Virus record (IMG/VR): IMGVR_UViG_3300037247_000710 | Span: 1-52,130 of that record | From: a virus | Length of the DNA: 52,130 bases | Reading direction: 5' to 3' (one strand) | Shown here: positions 17,266-26,956 of the stretch, piece by piece | Layout of the letters: each line of letters starts with the position of its first letter | How positions within the stretch are numbered: position 1 is the stretch's first letter | Program-made: the position numbers and the translations under genes | Notes under the pieces: model-generated | Told to the model about the DNA's origin: nothing | Seen by the model: only the letters and a program-made list of their open reading frames with translations | Databases searched by the model: none

Positions 17266-19353
17266 ATGCCATTACTTAAGGGTGAGATGGAAAAAGGTAA
17301 GGAACTTGTGGGGCAGGGTCGTCTTCTTGCGCAAGCGGCACGCGGAGAGAACTGGTCGAATGTACTTGATACGAATCAGGACAGACTCCGAGCTGGGAGA
17401 GGATCAGCTAAACGTCTTATGAAAGGTACACGTATGCAAAACCTAGCTCAGAGACAACAGCAAGCTGCGGAGACGATGCAGCCCAAAGGTGGTCTGGCTC
17501 AGCTGATGGCACAGCAGGGCGCTTCGAAATCCATGGTCGAGGATGTGCAGAAGATCGAGGACACACCGGGAGGCAAGGAGTTGCTCTACACGCAGGCAGC
17601 TCAGGGACTGATGAAGAAGCAGGGTGTGCCGGAGAAAGATACCAAGAAGGTCCGTCTCTACCGGTACGGGGGTGCAGTCGAGCGAGCTTATGCTAAAGGT
17701 GGTGACGTCAAGGCTGCAGCAGCGAAGGCACAGGGCGCAGGACGTGGCGAAGACGAGATGCTGGTTCACATGACCGGAGAAGAGTTCGGTGTTATCAAAG
17801 GCATGTGGGGTGAACCTGATATCAACCCGAACACCGGACTACCTGAGTACGGATTCCTCAGCAAGATCTGGAAGAAGGTCAAGAAAGTTGTGAAGAAGGT
17901 CGTCCAATCAAAGATCTTTCAGGTCCTCGCACCTATCGCGTTGTCAATCTTTGTACCGGGTCTCGGTGCTGCCATCGGTGGCATGCTGGGAGCGAGTGGT
18001 ACTACTGCTAGTGTGATCGGTAACGCTCTGGTTCGAGGTGGACTGAGTGCAGCCGGTGGTGGTGACTTTGCAACTGGAGCAATTTCCGGGGCTATCTCTG
18101 GGGGGCTTGGTTCTCTGGCTGGTGAACAGGTTGGGAAACTAGGTCTCGGTCTGTCCGACCGTACCGCAGAAATCGTTGGCTCCAGCTTGGCAAGTGGCGC
18201 AGGTTCCTCACTGACTGGTGGCGACTTCGTTACAGGTGCCCTTGCCGGAGCTACCGGGGAGATGATGCGTCCGATGATGGAAGGCGTCACCGCGAAAGGA
18301 CAGGCGATGTTAGGTCTTCAAGATCCAGCTGGTGGTGGCATTCTGGCTGAGAGAATTCCCGAAGGGACTGGTGCCCTTGAGGATGTAGCTGGTCTGGGAG
18401 CTGAAGGTCTGGCACCGGGTGAAATAGGTCCGCCTGAGACGCCCCCAGTGGTAGGTCCAACACGTGAGGAGATGGGAGCTGTTGGTGGAGGTAAACTAGC
18501 AACACAGCAGGTAACTCCAGATACTGGTGCTCCGCAAGATCCAAGCTTCCTGCAGCAATACGGTATGCCTGCGCTATTGGCGGCAGGTGCACTCGGTGGT
18601 GGCGAATACGAAGAAGGCGAGCCTCCTCCGTTGCCGGAAGGTTGGAATGATCCGTTGCCGCTTTACGAAATGAATCGACAGTTCCAAGGCATGGACCCCG
18701 ATGCGTACTACACGTACGGACAGGCAGGTGCACCTCAATCTGGACAGCATCTGTTCATGCAGCCTGAGCCCTTCGCCGGAGTGCCCACCGACCCGACGAC
18801 CCCAACTCCGGGAGCTGGAGGCAACATGCAGGCTATGATCGCAGCTGGTCAGCCAGTGCCTGCCAACATGGTAGGTGTCGCTGGATCAGCACCTTTGACG
18901 CAGGCTGGTTACACGCAAGATCCCAACACAGGTAACTGGAATCCACCACAGCAGCTGGGGCAGGGCATGCCGCAGGCTCGTGGTGGCTACCAGCGTGGAG
19001 GTGAGTTCGACTACTGGTCTCAGAATGCAGACGTTCCTCGTGTAGCGCCCACTGTGAGCGCTCAGGGACGTTATGTTAAAGGGCAGGGCACTGGCAGGTC
19101 TGATGACATCCCGGCTCGACTGAGCGACGGTGAGTACGTCATGGACGCAGAAACGGTGGCGCTCTTGGGTGACGGATCGGGAAGTGCCGGGGCTAAACGG
19201 CTCGACGAGATGCGCCGGAATCTGCGTAAGCACAAAGCTCAGAACCTCAAGAAGGGGGGCTTCAGCCACAAGGCGAAGACACCCCACCAGTACATGGCGC
19301 GAGGCGGCATGGCAAAACTCCGCCGAGCAATGACCGAGTCAGGGAGAATATAA
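17266..19353 (+). CDS. putative internal virion / DNA-ejection protein 1
   Basis: 695 residues from ATG 17266, chosen because an upstream extension would run through the previous gene and a GGGATAGAG stretch precedes this ATG. Order: helical N-terminus; LYRYGGAVERAYAKGGDVK (about 131-149) with the YxxGG motif; a Lys-rich amphipathic stretch (about 200-216, KIWKKVKKVVKKVVQSK) leading into a Gly-rich hydrophobic region (about 218-300) suited to membrane insertion; a Pro-rich linker; and a C-terminal block DDIPARLSDGEYVMDAETVA that I associate with podoviral internal or ejection proteins. Likely released with the DNA. The exact role in the ejection channel cannot be assigned. Confidence 0.62.
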   Translation: MPLLKGEMEKGKELVGQGRLLAQAARGENWSNVLDTNQDRLRAGRGSAKRLMKGTRMQNLAQRQQQAAETMQPKGGLAQLMAQQGASKSMVEDVQKIEDTPGGKELLYTQAAQGLMKKQGVPEKDTKKVRLYRYGGAVERAYAKGGDVKAAAAKAQGAGRGEDEMLVHMTGEEFGVIKGMWGEPDINPNTGLPEYGFLSKIWKKVKKVVKKVVQSKIFQVLAPIALSIFVPGLGAAIGGMLGASGTTASVIGNALVRGGLSAAGGGDFATGAISGAISGGLGSLAGEQVGKLGLGLSDRTAEIVGSSLASGAGSSLTGGDFVTGALAGATGEMMRPMMEGVTAKGQAMLGLQDPAGGGILAERIPEGTGALEDVAGLGAEGLAPGEIGPPETPPVVGPTREEMGAVGGGKLATQQVTPDTGAPQDPSFLQQYGMPALLAAGALGGGEYEEGEPPPLPEGWNDPLPLYEMNRQFQGMDPDAYYTYGQAGAPQSGQHLFMQPEPFAGVPTDPTTPTPGAGGNMQAMIAAGQPVPANMVGVAGSAPLTQAGYTQDPNTGNWNPPQQLGQGMPQARGGYQRGGEFDYWSQNADVPRVAPTVSAQGRYVKGQGTGRSDDIPARLSDGEYVMDAETVALLGDGSGSAGAKRLDEMRRNLRKHKAQNLKKGGFSHKAKTPHQYMARGGMAKLRRAMTESGRI

Positions 19354-20574
19354 ATGGGCAGTGCCACAGACTTTCTATTTGAGGGCAAACCTCCACAGTC
19401 GGTCACGACCTATGGGACGACTGTAGAAGGCACCCCGAAATGGATGTCCGACTACACGCAGGGGCTGATCGCACGTGCGAACGCAGCGGCAGCTGAGCCT
19501 TACATTCCGTACGGTGGACCGAGGATTGCAGGATTCGATCCTGCACAAGAAGCTGCGTTTGGGATGACTGAGGAGAATGTTGGTGCGTATCAGCCGTACC
19601 TCGAAGCAGGTGCTCAGGGCTATACCGGAGGCTTAGAAGCTGCGGGGGGTATGCGGGAGAGAGCGCAGCCGTACATTGATGCGGCAACCGGGAAGTGGAC
19701 TGATCCCGGCGTCTCTGAGTCCTACATGAACCCGTACATCAGTGGCGTGCTCGACCGGCAGGAACAACTTGCCACGCGTACGTTAGAAGATAAGTTTCTA
19801 CCGGGGTTGCAAAGAGCTTTCGCAGGAGCTGGACAACTAGGCTCTCGTGGTGGCGAGGGTTCGATGGAAACCATGGGCATCCGTGGTATGAGGGATATTC
19901 AAGAAGGACTCGAAGCGCAACGTCTTGAAGCACTCTCTGGAGCCTACGGTCAGGGAGCTGACATCTATGGGCGAGACATTACGAGTGCGCGAGAACTGGC
20001 ACGTGTGTCGGGTGCCCTCGATGAGGCTCAGGCTGGTGCTATGTACCAAGGTGCTGAGGGACTGGGTCGCATGGGTGAAGCAGCTCAGCGGATGGGTCTC
20101 ACAGATGCCGCAGCGATGGAAGCTATCGGTGCACAGAGACGTGGGCTTGAACAGGGAAGTATGGATCTTGCGTATCAGGATTTCTTGGAACAACGCGATC
20201 TGCCATGGCAGCGCATCGGACAGATGTCGGAAGTCATCCGAGGCTTGCCGCCATCGTTTGTACCGAGAGCAACGCAGCGTACTGATGTAGGACCGGCGTC
20301 GGTTTACCAGCCGTCACCGCTGTCACAAATCATCGGTGGCTATGGTGTGTATCGTGGTATGCAGGGAGCCGAAGGTGGTTACATCGAGCCGGGAGGGCTG
20401 GAAGACTACGGACTAGGAGGGATGGTGCGTGATACCGGAGCGAGGTTATTTGGCTTGGGAAAACAGGGAGCGGGCGCGTTGAGTAGGTGGGCGCGCTCGC
20501 TATACCCAGATTCAAGCAGGAGTGTTGGTGTCGCAGGAGGAAAACTCCTGAAGCTGAAACACAAGCAGGATTAA
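19354..20574 (+). CDS. putative internal virion protein 2
   Basis: 406 residues, starting directly after the preceding stop with an AGGGAGAATATAA ribosome-binding region. The segment YIPYGGPRIAGFDPAQEAAF and the later YMNPYISGVLDRQEQLATR, followed by long Ala/Gln/Glu-rich helices with many ALSGAYGQ-like units, match a conserved phage family placed among ejection or head-vertex proteins. A C-terminal EGGYIEPGG carries the GG motif shared with neighbours. Mostly helical; no enzyme motif seen. Confidence 0.6.
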   Translation: MGSATDFLFEGKPPQSVTTYGTTVEGTPKWMSDYTQGLIARANAAAAEPYIPYGGPRIAGFDPAQEAAFGMTEENVGAYQPYLEAGAQGYTGGLEAAGGMRERAQPYIDAATGKWTDPGVSESYMNPYISGVLDRQEQLATRTLEDKFLPGLQRAFAGAGQLGSRGGEGSMETMGIRGMRDIQEGLEAQRLEALSGAYGQGADIYGRDITSARELARVSGALDEAQAGAMYQGAEGLGRMGEAAQRMGLTDAAAMEAIGAQRRGLEQGSMDLAYQDFLEQRDLPWQRIGQMSEVIRGLPPSFVPRATQRTDVGPASVYQPSPLSQIIGGYGVYRGMQGAEGGYIEPGGLEDYGLGGMVRDTGARLFGLGKQGAGALSRWARSLYPDSSRSVGVAGGKLLKLKHKQD

Positions 20575-20578
20575 TGTC

Positions 20579-22006
20579 ATGAGAGCAGAAGTGGAACGTG
20601 CATATCAAACTGGTGGTGACGTTTATGGTCCTCCAGAGGAAGAGATCATCACCACGGTTGACCAATTGATCCCGGATCCGATGCCGCGAACGAAGCCTAC
20701 TACTACGCGTGAGCTGATTGACATACACCGTGAGCAGCAGGTACAGAAACTCAAAGGTGGTCAGGAACGAATTGCAGCAAGACGTGCGGAGATGGAAAAG
20801 AAAGATAAGCAAGCCAGATGGTTTGCACTTGCGCAGGGTATGTTGGCACCGACAAAGACTGGCGGCTTTGGTGAATCGCTGGGTGCAACTGCGGGGCTGC
20901 TGCGGCAGGAACAGGAAATGTCTCGTCAGGGAATGAGCGATCTCTTAGCCGAAGAAACGCTGCTTGCGAATCAGGAAAGTGATGTTGGAGCAGACTACAT
21001 TTCTCAACTTCAAGCTCAAGAACGGATAGAAAAAACAGGCGCGGAAAGATTGGGACGTTTCGCGAAACGTACTCCGGTAGGTGTAGCTGGTCTGTTTGCC
21101 CATCCCGACAATCCCGACAGGGATGCACGTGCTCAGCCGATGTGGGATCCCGACCTAGAGGAACCGCAATTTAATGAAGATGGAACTCCTCTGCTTGACG
21201 AAAACGGGGAGCAAGTAATTAAACTCGGTGGCATGGAGCTGGATTATTTGGACACTCCCGGTCCCGACGGTAGCATTCCATATGCCACATCTCAGTTCGA
21301 TGTACATCGGCAGGCGGAATTGTCGAAAGTTAAAGAATTTTCACAGGACTACATAGCACGAGCCAGCAATGACATTGAAGGTGCGCGGGAAGCATGGATA
21401 ATGATCCCGAAACTTGAAAGGACAATGACATTACTGGAGGACGTGGGGGAAGGAGGACCCGGCACAAGTGGGTGGGTAGCATTAGTACAGGGACTGCAGG
21501 AATGGTTTGGTGTTGATACCAGAGATGTCACTAACATAGGCGTGCTACGTCACAAGTTAGGTCAGAACGTCCTTGACGGTCTCAAACATTTTCCGGGACA
21601 AATTTCAGAGGGTGAACGGAAGTACATGGAGAGACTGGAAACTTCCATTTCGAAATCAACCAGCATAAACATAGAGCTTATTAGAGAGGGTCTGAGACTG
21701 CAGAAAGAACGATGGAAGAGAGGAAAAACTTCCGCTGTAGAATTGGCAACAAACCCCAACCTTGCATCCATGATGAGGATGGACTTTTTAGCCATGGGAC
21801 TTGATCCAGATAACTTAGATAAAGACCCTATCGGTTCATACGGATCAATTGAAAAAGACGAGGTGGGATCGACTCGTCATAATCCATTACCTGTTGGACC
21901 GAATACTCCTCGTCCTGCAGTTGGGACATGGGTACAGTTCACGGACCCTGCAACCGGCGAGTTAATAACGAAAAGGATAGGGGCACCTGCACCGGTGCCG
22001 GAGTAA
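20579..22006 (+). CDS. putative internal virion protein 3
   Basis: 475 residues starting MRAEVERAYQTGGDVYGPPE, again with a YxTGGDV motif at the N-terminus. A long charged coiled-coil region follows (ELIDIHREQQVQKLKGGQER, ARRAEMEKKDKQARW), then WFALAQGMLAPTKTGGFGE and a helical C-terminal half. The composition and position in the ejection block suggest a long helical internal protein, possibly forming part of the trans-envelope channel. No catalytic domain is recognised. Confidence 0.58.
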   Translation: MRAEVERAYQTGGDVYGPPEEEIITTVDQLIPDPMPRTKPTTTRELIDIHREQQVQKLKGGQERIAARRAEMEKKDKQARWFALAQGMLAPTKTGGFGESLGATAGLLRQEQEMSRQGMSDLLAEETLLANQESDVGADYISQLQAQERIEKTGAERLGRFAKRTPVGVAGLFAHPDNPDRDARAQPMWDPDLEEPQFNEDGTPLLDENGEQVIKLGGMELDYLDTPGPDGSIPYATSQFDVHRQAELSKVKEFSQDYIARASNDIEGAREAWIMIPKLERTMTLLEDVGEGGPGTSGWVALVQGLQEWFGVDTRDVTNIGVLRHKLGQNVLDGLKHFPGQISEGERKYMERLETSISKSTSINIELIREGLRLQKERWKRGKTSAVELATNPNLASMMRMDFLAMGLDPDNLDKDPIGSYGSIEKDEVGSTRHNPLPVGPNTPRPAVGTWVQFTDPATGELITKRIGAPAPVPE

Positions 22007-22010
22007 GAAC

Positions 22011-24071
22011 ATGGCTGACGAAGAAACACTTGCACCAGTACCGTGGTATTTAGATGAATCTATTTATGAACCTGAACCTGAGAAGGGACCGGGTACTGTC
22101 AATGACTGGATGAATCAACCCGACGTAACGGGTAAGAGATTTCCCATCGATCCGCAAATGACTGCGGAGCAACTCGACGTGCTGCCGGAGATGACGGATA
22201 CCGCAAAAATGATCGAAGGGTTTTCCGAACCGGGAGAGGGAGTAGACGGACCTATCATGGGAACGTTGAGGCGCATCGGTACCGAGTTGAAACAAGGATG
22301 GATGCAGATGTCAACGTCAGATCCCATGGAACTGGGGTCGCAACTACAGAATCGATTCCCGGACGTCGTTGAGGTACGACTTGCAATTAACCCTTCAGGC
22401 GACGGTTCCTACATCGCAGTTGCCAAAAATAAACTCACTGGTTACGAGGCTGTGATCAACAAACCGGGAATGAGCATGCAAGATGTGCTGCAGACTATCG
22501 GTCTGGTGGGTCAGTACTTGCCTGCTGCAAAAGTCACAACTGCAGTCAAAGCACTAGTCCCACGGATAGCTGTCGCAGCTACTGCCTCAGGAGCTACGGA
22601 GACTGCAATACAAGCGGGGCAGGCTGCTCTTGGAGGTGAGTTCGATCCTGAAGATGTCGCACTGGCTACAGCGTTCGCTGCGGTCCCGGAAATAATAGCT
22701 AAACCCGCAGTAGGATTAGCATTGAAAAGCAAAGAACTGCTTTCTAGACATATGCCTGAAGCAGTCCCGGCGTCGATTCGTAGTGCATTGACATGGGCGG
22801 AGAAGCAGGGATACAAAATTACATCATCAGATGCACTGAACGAATTTCTCACAGCCCCACAGAGAATCTTTCTCAAGATTACTGAACGTATTCCCGTGTT
22901 CGGTACGCAACGAATTAAAAATGCGCAGAAGGCACAACGTGCTGACGCTCTGAAGAGGATGGCAGACAAGTTTGATATTGATATCGAGAGTGATCTTGGA
23001 CAGGAAATTGCTGAAAGTTTTATAGATCGGATGAAGAATTGGCGTTTCTTTGGTAAGCACGCAGACCCAACAGATGAAATGCTAGATCGTGCTTTTAAGA
23101 AGGAGGCAGCAGGCATTATTGACAACACTCTCAAAAGAAAAATTAAGACTGCAACAGTAGAAAACGGGAACATCGATGATGGGTTGGTCGATATGGTTTT
23201 CAAAGGCAACAAGCCTCAGATTGTCAGGGACTTCATGAGAAAATTAACTCCTGAAGGGCAGGACGCAGCACGCCGAAGATTTATACAGGAAGGATTGGAG
23301 CGGACAGGGTACAAACCGGGACAACAAGTCGGCATCGCTAATCCGGGAGCCTTTGTAAAGTATCTCGATGAGCATGACAAGATAATAAAGGAACTCTTCC
23401 CCGACGTGATACACGATCCTAAGGCGTCGCATCTTTTTGCAGAGATGACTGGTGGACCCGGAATGGTACCGGCTCCAGCTTTGAAAGCGCAGCGGGAATA
23501 CCTAGAAGGGTTCAAAGAATTCCTCAGGATTACCGATGATGCAGAGAAAGCAAGTGCAGGTGCAGGCATGACTGCAGCGATGGCAGCGGGTGGAGGATTT
23601 TATCTCTTCGACATCATGGGAGGTGCGCTAGCCGGATTCGGTACTGCAATGGCAGGTCATGCAATGCAAAGTAGATTGGCTCGCAATTTGTTTCTACGTC
23701 TGAAACATTCCAAAGGCAATCCTGAGTTGCAGCAACAGATCATGAAGGAATTACGCCCGTTAATATTAGGAACGGGTAATAAGGCACTGCAGGAAGGCGT
23801 GGACATGCCCATGCTGAACATGTCTATGAGCCCTGACATGATACAGGAGGGGGCAGCAACTGGCGCGTCAGCGGCGATGCAGATACTGAGAGCAACCATG
23901 GGGACTGTCGGCGAAACTATTGGAGGTGTTCTGGGTAGCTCCCGTGGAGATCTAACGGAAGGTGGTATAAGTCCTACCGACATAGGTAGAGGTTCTCTTG
24001 TACAAGGTCCCGGAATGGAAATGCTGCGACGAGCTGCGGAATCTGCGCAGGGAATACCCCCGGAGGAATAA
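22011..24071 (+). CDS. putative DNA-transfer / internal virion protein 4
   Basis: 686 residues. The acidic N-terminus (EETLAPVPWYLDESIYEPEP) is followed by an alpha/beta portion, then Ala/Val-rich segments (IAVAATASGATETAIQAGQA), a basic helical middle, and near residues 520-555 a Gly/Ala-rich hydrophobic stretch (AAMAAGGGFYLFDIMGGALA) suited to membrane association. Such alternation of helices and membrane-active segments is typical of pilot/ejection proteins of podoviruses. The stop overlaps the ATG of the terminase small subunit by one base. Confidence 0.6.
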   Translation: MADEETLAPVPWYLDESIYEPEPEKGPGTVNDWMNQPDVTGKRFPIDPQMTAEQLDVLPEMTDTAKMIEGFSEPGEGVDGPIMGTLRRIGTELKQGWMQMSTSDPMELGSQLQNRFPDVVEVRLAINPSGDGSYIAVAKNKLTGYEAVINKPGMSMQDVLQTIGLVGQYLPAAKVTTAVKALVPRIAVAATASGATETAIQAGQAALGGEFDPEDVALATAFAAVPEIIAKPAVGLALKSKELLSRHMPEAVPASIRSALTWAEKQGYKITSSDALNEFLTAPQRIFLKITERIPVFGTQRIKNAQKAQRADALKRMADKFDIDIESDLGQEIAESFIDRMKNWRFFGKHADPTDEMLDRAFKKEAAGIIDNTLKRKIKTATVENGNIDDGLVDMVFKGNKPQIVRDFMRKLTPEGQDAARRRFIQEGLERTGYKPGQQVGIANPGAFVKYLDEHDKIIKELFPDVIHDPKASHLFAEMTGGPGMVPAPALKAQREYLEGFKEFLRITDDAEKASAGAGMTAAMAAGGGFYLFDIMGGALAGFGTAMAGHAMQSRLARNLFLRLKHSKGNPELQQQIMKELRPLILGTGNKALQEGVDMPMLNMSMSPDMIQEGAATGASAAMQILRATMGTVGETIGGVLGSSRGDLTEGGISPTDIGRGSLVQGPGMEMLRRAAESAQGIPPEE

Positions 24072-24652
24072 TGCCTGCACGACGACTGACAAACGGGAGA
24101 GGACGGAAGTTTGTGCGTAACACCGCAGGTCAGCTGCTGGCTGAGCAACATCGTCTGTTCCTCCCTGATCACCTCGACCAAGTGCGAGCGATTGCAATGC
24201 GAGGTATCAAAGAAGAACAGATGTCCGAGATCTTCGACATCAGTCGCAAGCAAATGGGTCTGTGGAAAGCACAGTACCCGTTGTTCAAGGATGCACTCGA
24301 AGCAGGTTACACCGACGCTGATGCTGCTGTCCTTGGTGCTCTGTACCAGAGTGCCGTCGGTTACATGCACGAGGAAGAGAAAATTTTTCAGTGGGACGGA
24401 GAAATTATCCGTGCCGATACAGTTAAGCATTACAAGCCAGACACTGCAGCGATCAAGCTATGGATAACCAACCGGCAGAAGGAACACTGGAAGGATCGTC
24501 ATCACACGAACGTGTCGGGCACGGATGACAAGTCACCCATTGGTATCCGCGACGAGACGAAGCTGGAAGTCATGGCGAGTATTCTTTCACTGATCAAACC
24601 GAAACCAGACAACGCAGTCATTGATGGTCGCACTGGGACGGTGGACAAATAA
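24071..24652 (+). CDS. terminase small subunit-like protein
   Basis: 193 residues. An N-terminal helix-turn-helix-like segment (VRAIAMRGIKEEQMSEIFDI then SRKQMGLWKAQYPLFKDALE) would recognise the packaging site. A central helical part (DAAVLGALYQSAVGYMHEEE) would oligomerise. The C-terminal AAIKLWITNRQKEHWKDRHH is the hallmark I associate with this terminase small-subunit family. It would recruit phage DNA for the large subunit, which is not in this window. An alternative is a phage DNA-binding regulator. The product ends four bases before the next stop-start junction. Confidence 0.7.
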   Translation: MPARRLTNGRGRKFVRNTAGQLLAEQHRLFLPDHLDQVRAIAMRGIKEEQMSEIFDISRKQMGLWKAQYPLFKDALEAGYTDADAAVLGALYQSAVGYMHEEEKIFQWDGEIIRADTVKHYKPDTAAIKLWITNRQKEHWKDRHHTNVSGTDDKSPIGIRDETKLEVMASILSLIKPKPDNAVIDGRTGTVDK

Positions 24653-24653
24653 C

Positions 24654-26903
24654 ATGCCATCGAAAACTCCGAAGCAGGCAAAATTTATGCGTGCCATTGC
24701 ACACGGTTGGACACCGAGTCGTGCGAAGAATCCACCGTCGCGTGCAGTGGCGCAGGAGTTCGTGAACGCTGACCGAAAATACTCCGGTGGCTTTGCAGAG
24801 AACCGGTACTGGGTAGGTGGACTCGCAGCTATGGACCAAGTGAACGCTGGACTTAAGGGATCTCTTGACACTCCGTTCCAAGCGTTCGAAGAAGGTGGTG
24901 ACGTTGTTACTGATGAGGCTCTTCAAAAAGCACGTGCCGTTGCTGATGCAAGACTGGGCAATTACAAGGCAGCGAGATTTACACTCGGTAAAGATCATTC
25001 AGCTACGAAAAAACTTAAGGAATCTTATCTGGAAGCGAAACATAAGGCTGTGGATATGGCAAATCGTGTAGGTGCTGGTGCAGGTGGAGGTGGAGGTGCG
25101 GGTTATCAAAGGGGCGGCAGAGCAGGTCGTCGAGGTGGACGAAGAACGAATGGCGGAGCAGGAACATCTACAACGACGAACGTACCTACTGTTACAGCTC
25201 CAGATGTTTCCCCTTACGGGACTGAGGCTGGTACAACTCAACAAATGTTTGACCGAATGGGGTATAGCGGTCCTATAGGTTACCTCCGTACCGTCTCTGA
25301 CTTACGGCAAGCAGGGTGGACTCCGGCTAGTGGAGGCTCCGATGATCTGCGAAACAGAATGTGGTATCCCCCCGAGCAGACGCTCACAGGAGAAGATGCC
25401 CCTCCACCGAGAATTATCCCGACGGACCCTGCAAGTTATATAGGGGGGGCCGCACTTGGTACCTCAGATGGTGAAGGTGGAGGTGGTGGCTCAGGTGAAG
25501 GAAGCGAACACCGAGAACAGTTACGTAAACATCAAATGAAAATTGCAGCAATACTAGGCAGTGCCCGAGGAGGTCACGTGAATTACTACGACGAAGGGGG
25601 AGCAGTACGTCCCGGTCATGCAGAAGGACCCAACCCTCACAATAAGGCTAAGACACCGGGGATGTGGGCAACGTGGGAAAGGAAATATCACATTGATCCT
25701 CCCCCTCCGCCTGAAGTTGCAGAAGAAGTAGCAGAAGAGGGGGGCGTAGCAAACTGGTTACGAAGTTTGTTCACTCCTGATCCCGAAACAGCCATCGGCT
25801 CTGGCGAGGCACGGGGGACAATCGAGGAGCAGATGGAAGCAGAGGGTCAAGCTTACGGTGGTCGCGTCCGCTATCAGGCTGGTGGTCTTGCGATAGCCGC
25901 ACCCGCTGGAGGTGTACCCCCGTGGATAGCACCTACCGGATCCGGTCCCGGCTACATGGATGAACCTCCTCCGGGATATCAGTTCGGTGGAATTGCCGAC
26001 AGGTTTAACCCTCCACCTGCAGCAGCACCTGCAGCTGCCGTTGCACCACCGCAGGGGCAGATAATGAACCGGGCACAGTCAGAGTTCAACGCTCAAACGG
26101 GTGGACCGAGAGGCGGAGTGATGGGTGGTCCTCCGGGTGGCTTAGCTGCGATGCAGCAGCAGGCAGAGCAGCAGCGAGCCGGAGTAGCAGGTCGTTTACC
26201 TCCGGGCATTGATCCCCGAGCTGTCGCTGCAAATCCAGAAGGATGGGCACGCCAGCAGGCAGAAATGCAGCGAATGCAGAGTAACGCTGGAGGCGCACCG
26301 GGATTTGCACCGGGCGAGGGAGATTTGATGCGACAACAGGAAGGTGCGAGAAGCATCATGGACCGGATAGGTGGAGGTGGTGGACGCTTCGGTGCAGAGA
26401 TGCGACGAGCACGTGGCATGCAAACATATCAAGACGTCGTTAACCGAGGTGAGGGTGGAATCAATCCCCGCTTACCCGGTGGTGGTCGAATGTACGGTGG
26501 TGATGGAGAGGTAGGTATCAATCCACCTCCTAGTGGACCTTTCCAACCCCCACCGGGACGAAGAGTCATAGGAGGGTCAGGAAAGTTTGGTGACCCCTAT
26601 CAGTATGGTCGGGGATCAGGTGGCAAACCGAGACCGGGACCGGGAATGATGCCGCCGGGTGAAGAGGGTGGAGGTATTCCGGGTGGACCTAGAGTGCCAC
26701 CTAACATGCGAGGCTACTTGCAGAAGCAACGGATGATGAACCGTCCTCCAGCTAACGTGGGAGGAGGCGCGAACCGTGTCGGGATGCAGGACCAACAAGG
26801 CGCACTTTCGAGGGCGATGCAGAGAGGGACTGGTCGTGCACCACCGTCACGCCGGTTTGGTCGCGGGCGCGCAGGTGCGGGTCGCGGATTCCAGCAGCGG
26901 TAG
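24654..26903 (+). CDS. Gly/Pro-rich virion-type protein with N-terminal conserved domain
   Basis: 749 residues from ATG 24654, two bases after the terminase stop. The N-terminal ~65 residues (TPKQAKFMRAIAHGWTPSRA then AVAQEFVNADRKYSGG) are a short domain found in many phage proteins. The rest is low-complexity: Gly/Arg-rich, Pro-rich and Met-rich, with repeated GG units (FEEGGDVV, YQRGGRAG, ARGGHVNYYDEGGAVRPGH, AYGGRVRYQAGGL). This looks like a flexible internal or scaffolding-like protein, or one bearing docking motifs. It is the last gene of the plus-strand structural block. A 53-base gap separates it from the convergent HAD gene, with no clear terminator hairpin. Confidence 0.6.
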   Translation: MPSKTPKQAKFMRAIAHGWTPSRAKNPPSRAVAQEFVNADRKYSGGFAENRYWVGGLAAMDQVNAGLKGSLDTPFQAFEEGGDVVTDEALQKARAVADARLGNYKAARFTLGKDHSATKKLKESYLEAKHKAVDMANRVGAGAGGGGGAGYQRGGRAGRRGGRRTNGGAGTSTTTNVPTVTAPDVSPYGTEAGTTQQMFDRMGYSGPIGYLRTVSDLRQAGWTPASGGSDDLRNRMWYPPEQTLTGEDAPPPRIIPTDPASYIGGAALGTSDGEGGGGGSGEGSEHREQLRKHQMKIAAILGSARGGHVNYYDEGGAVRPGHAEGPNPHNKAKTPGMWATWERKYHIDPPPPPEVAEEVAEEGGVANWLRSLFTPDPETAIGSGEARGTIEEQMEAEGQAYGGRVRYQAGGLAIAAPAGGVPPWIAPTGSGPGYMDEPPPGYQFGGIADRFNPPPAAAPAAAVAPPQGQIMNRAQSEFNAQTGGPRGGVMGGPPGGLAAMQQQAEQQRAGVAGRLPPGIDPRAVAANPEGWARQQAEMQRMQSNAGGAPGFAPGEGDLMRQQEGARSIMDRIGGGGGRFGAEMRRARGMQTYQDVVNRGEGGINPRLPGGGRMYGGDGEVGINPPPSGPFQPPPGRRVIGGSGKFGDPYQYGRGSGGKPRPGPGMMPPGEEGGGIPGGPRVPPNMRGYLQKQRMMNRPPANVGGGANRVGMQDQQGALSRAMQRGTGRAPPSRRFGRGRAGAGRGFQQR

Positions 26904-26956
26904 CACCGCAACCTCGAATGCATTTACCGTCGGTGTCCCACTCGTGAAATAGCCAA

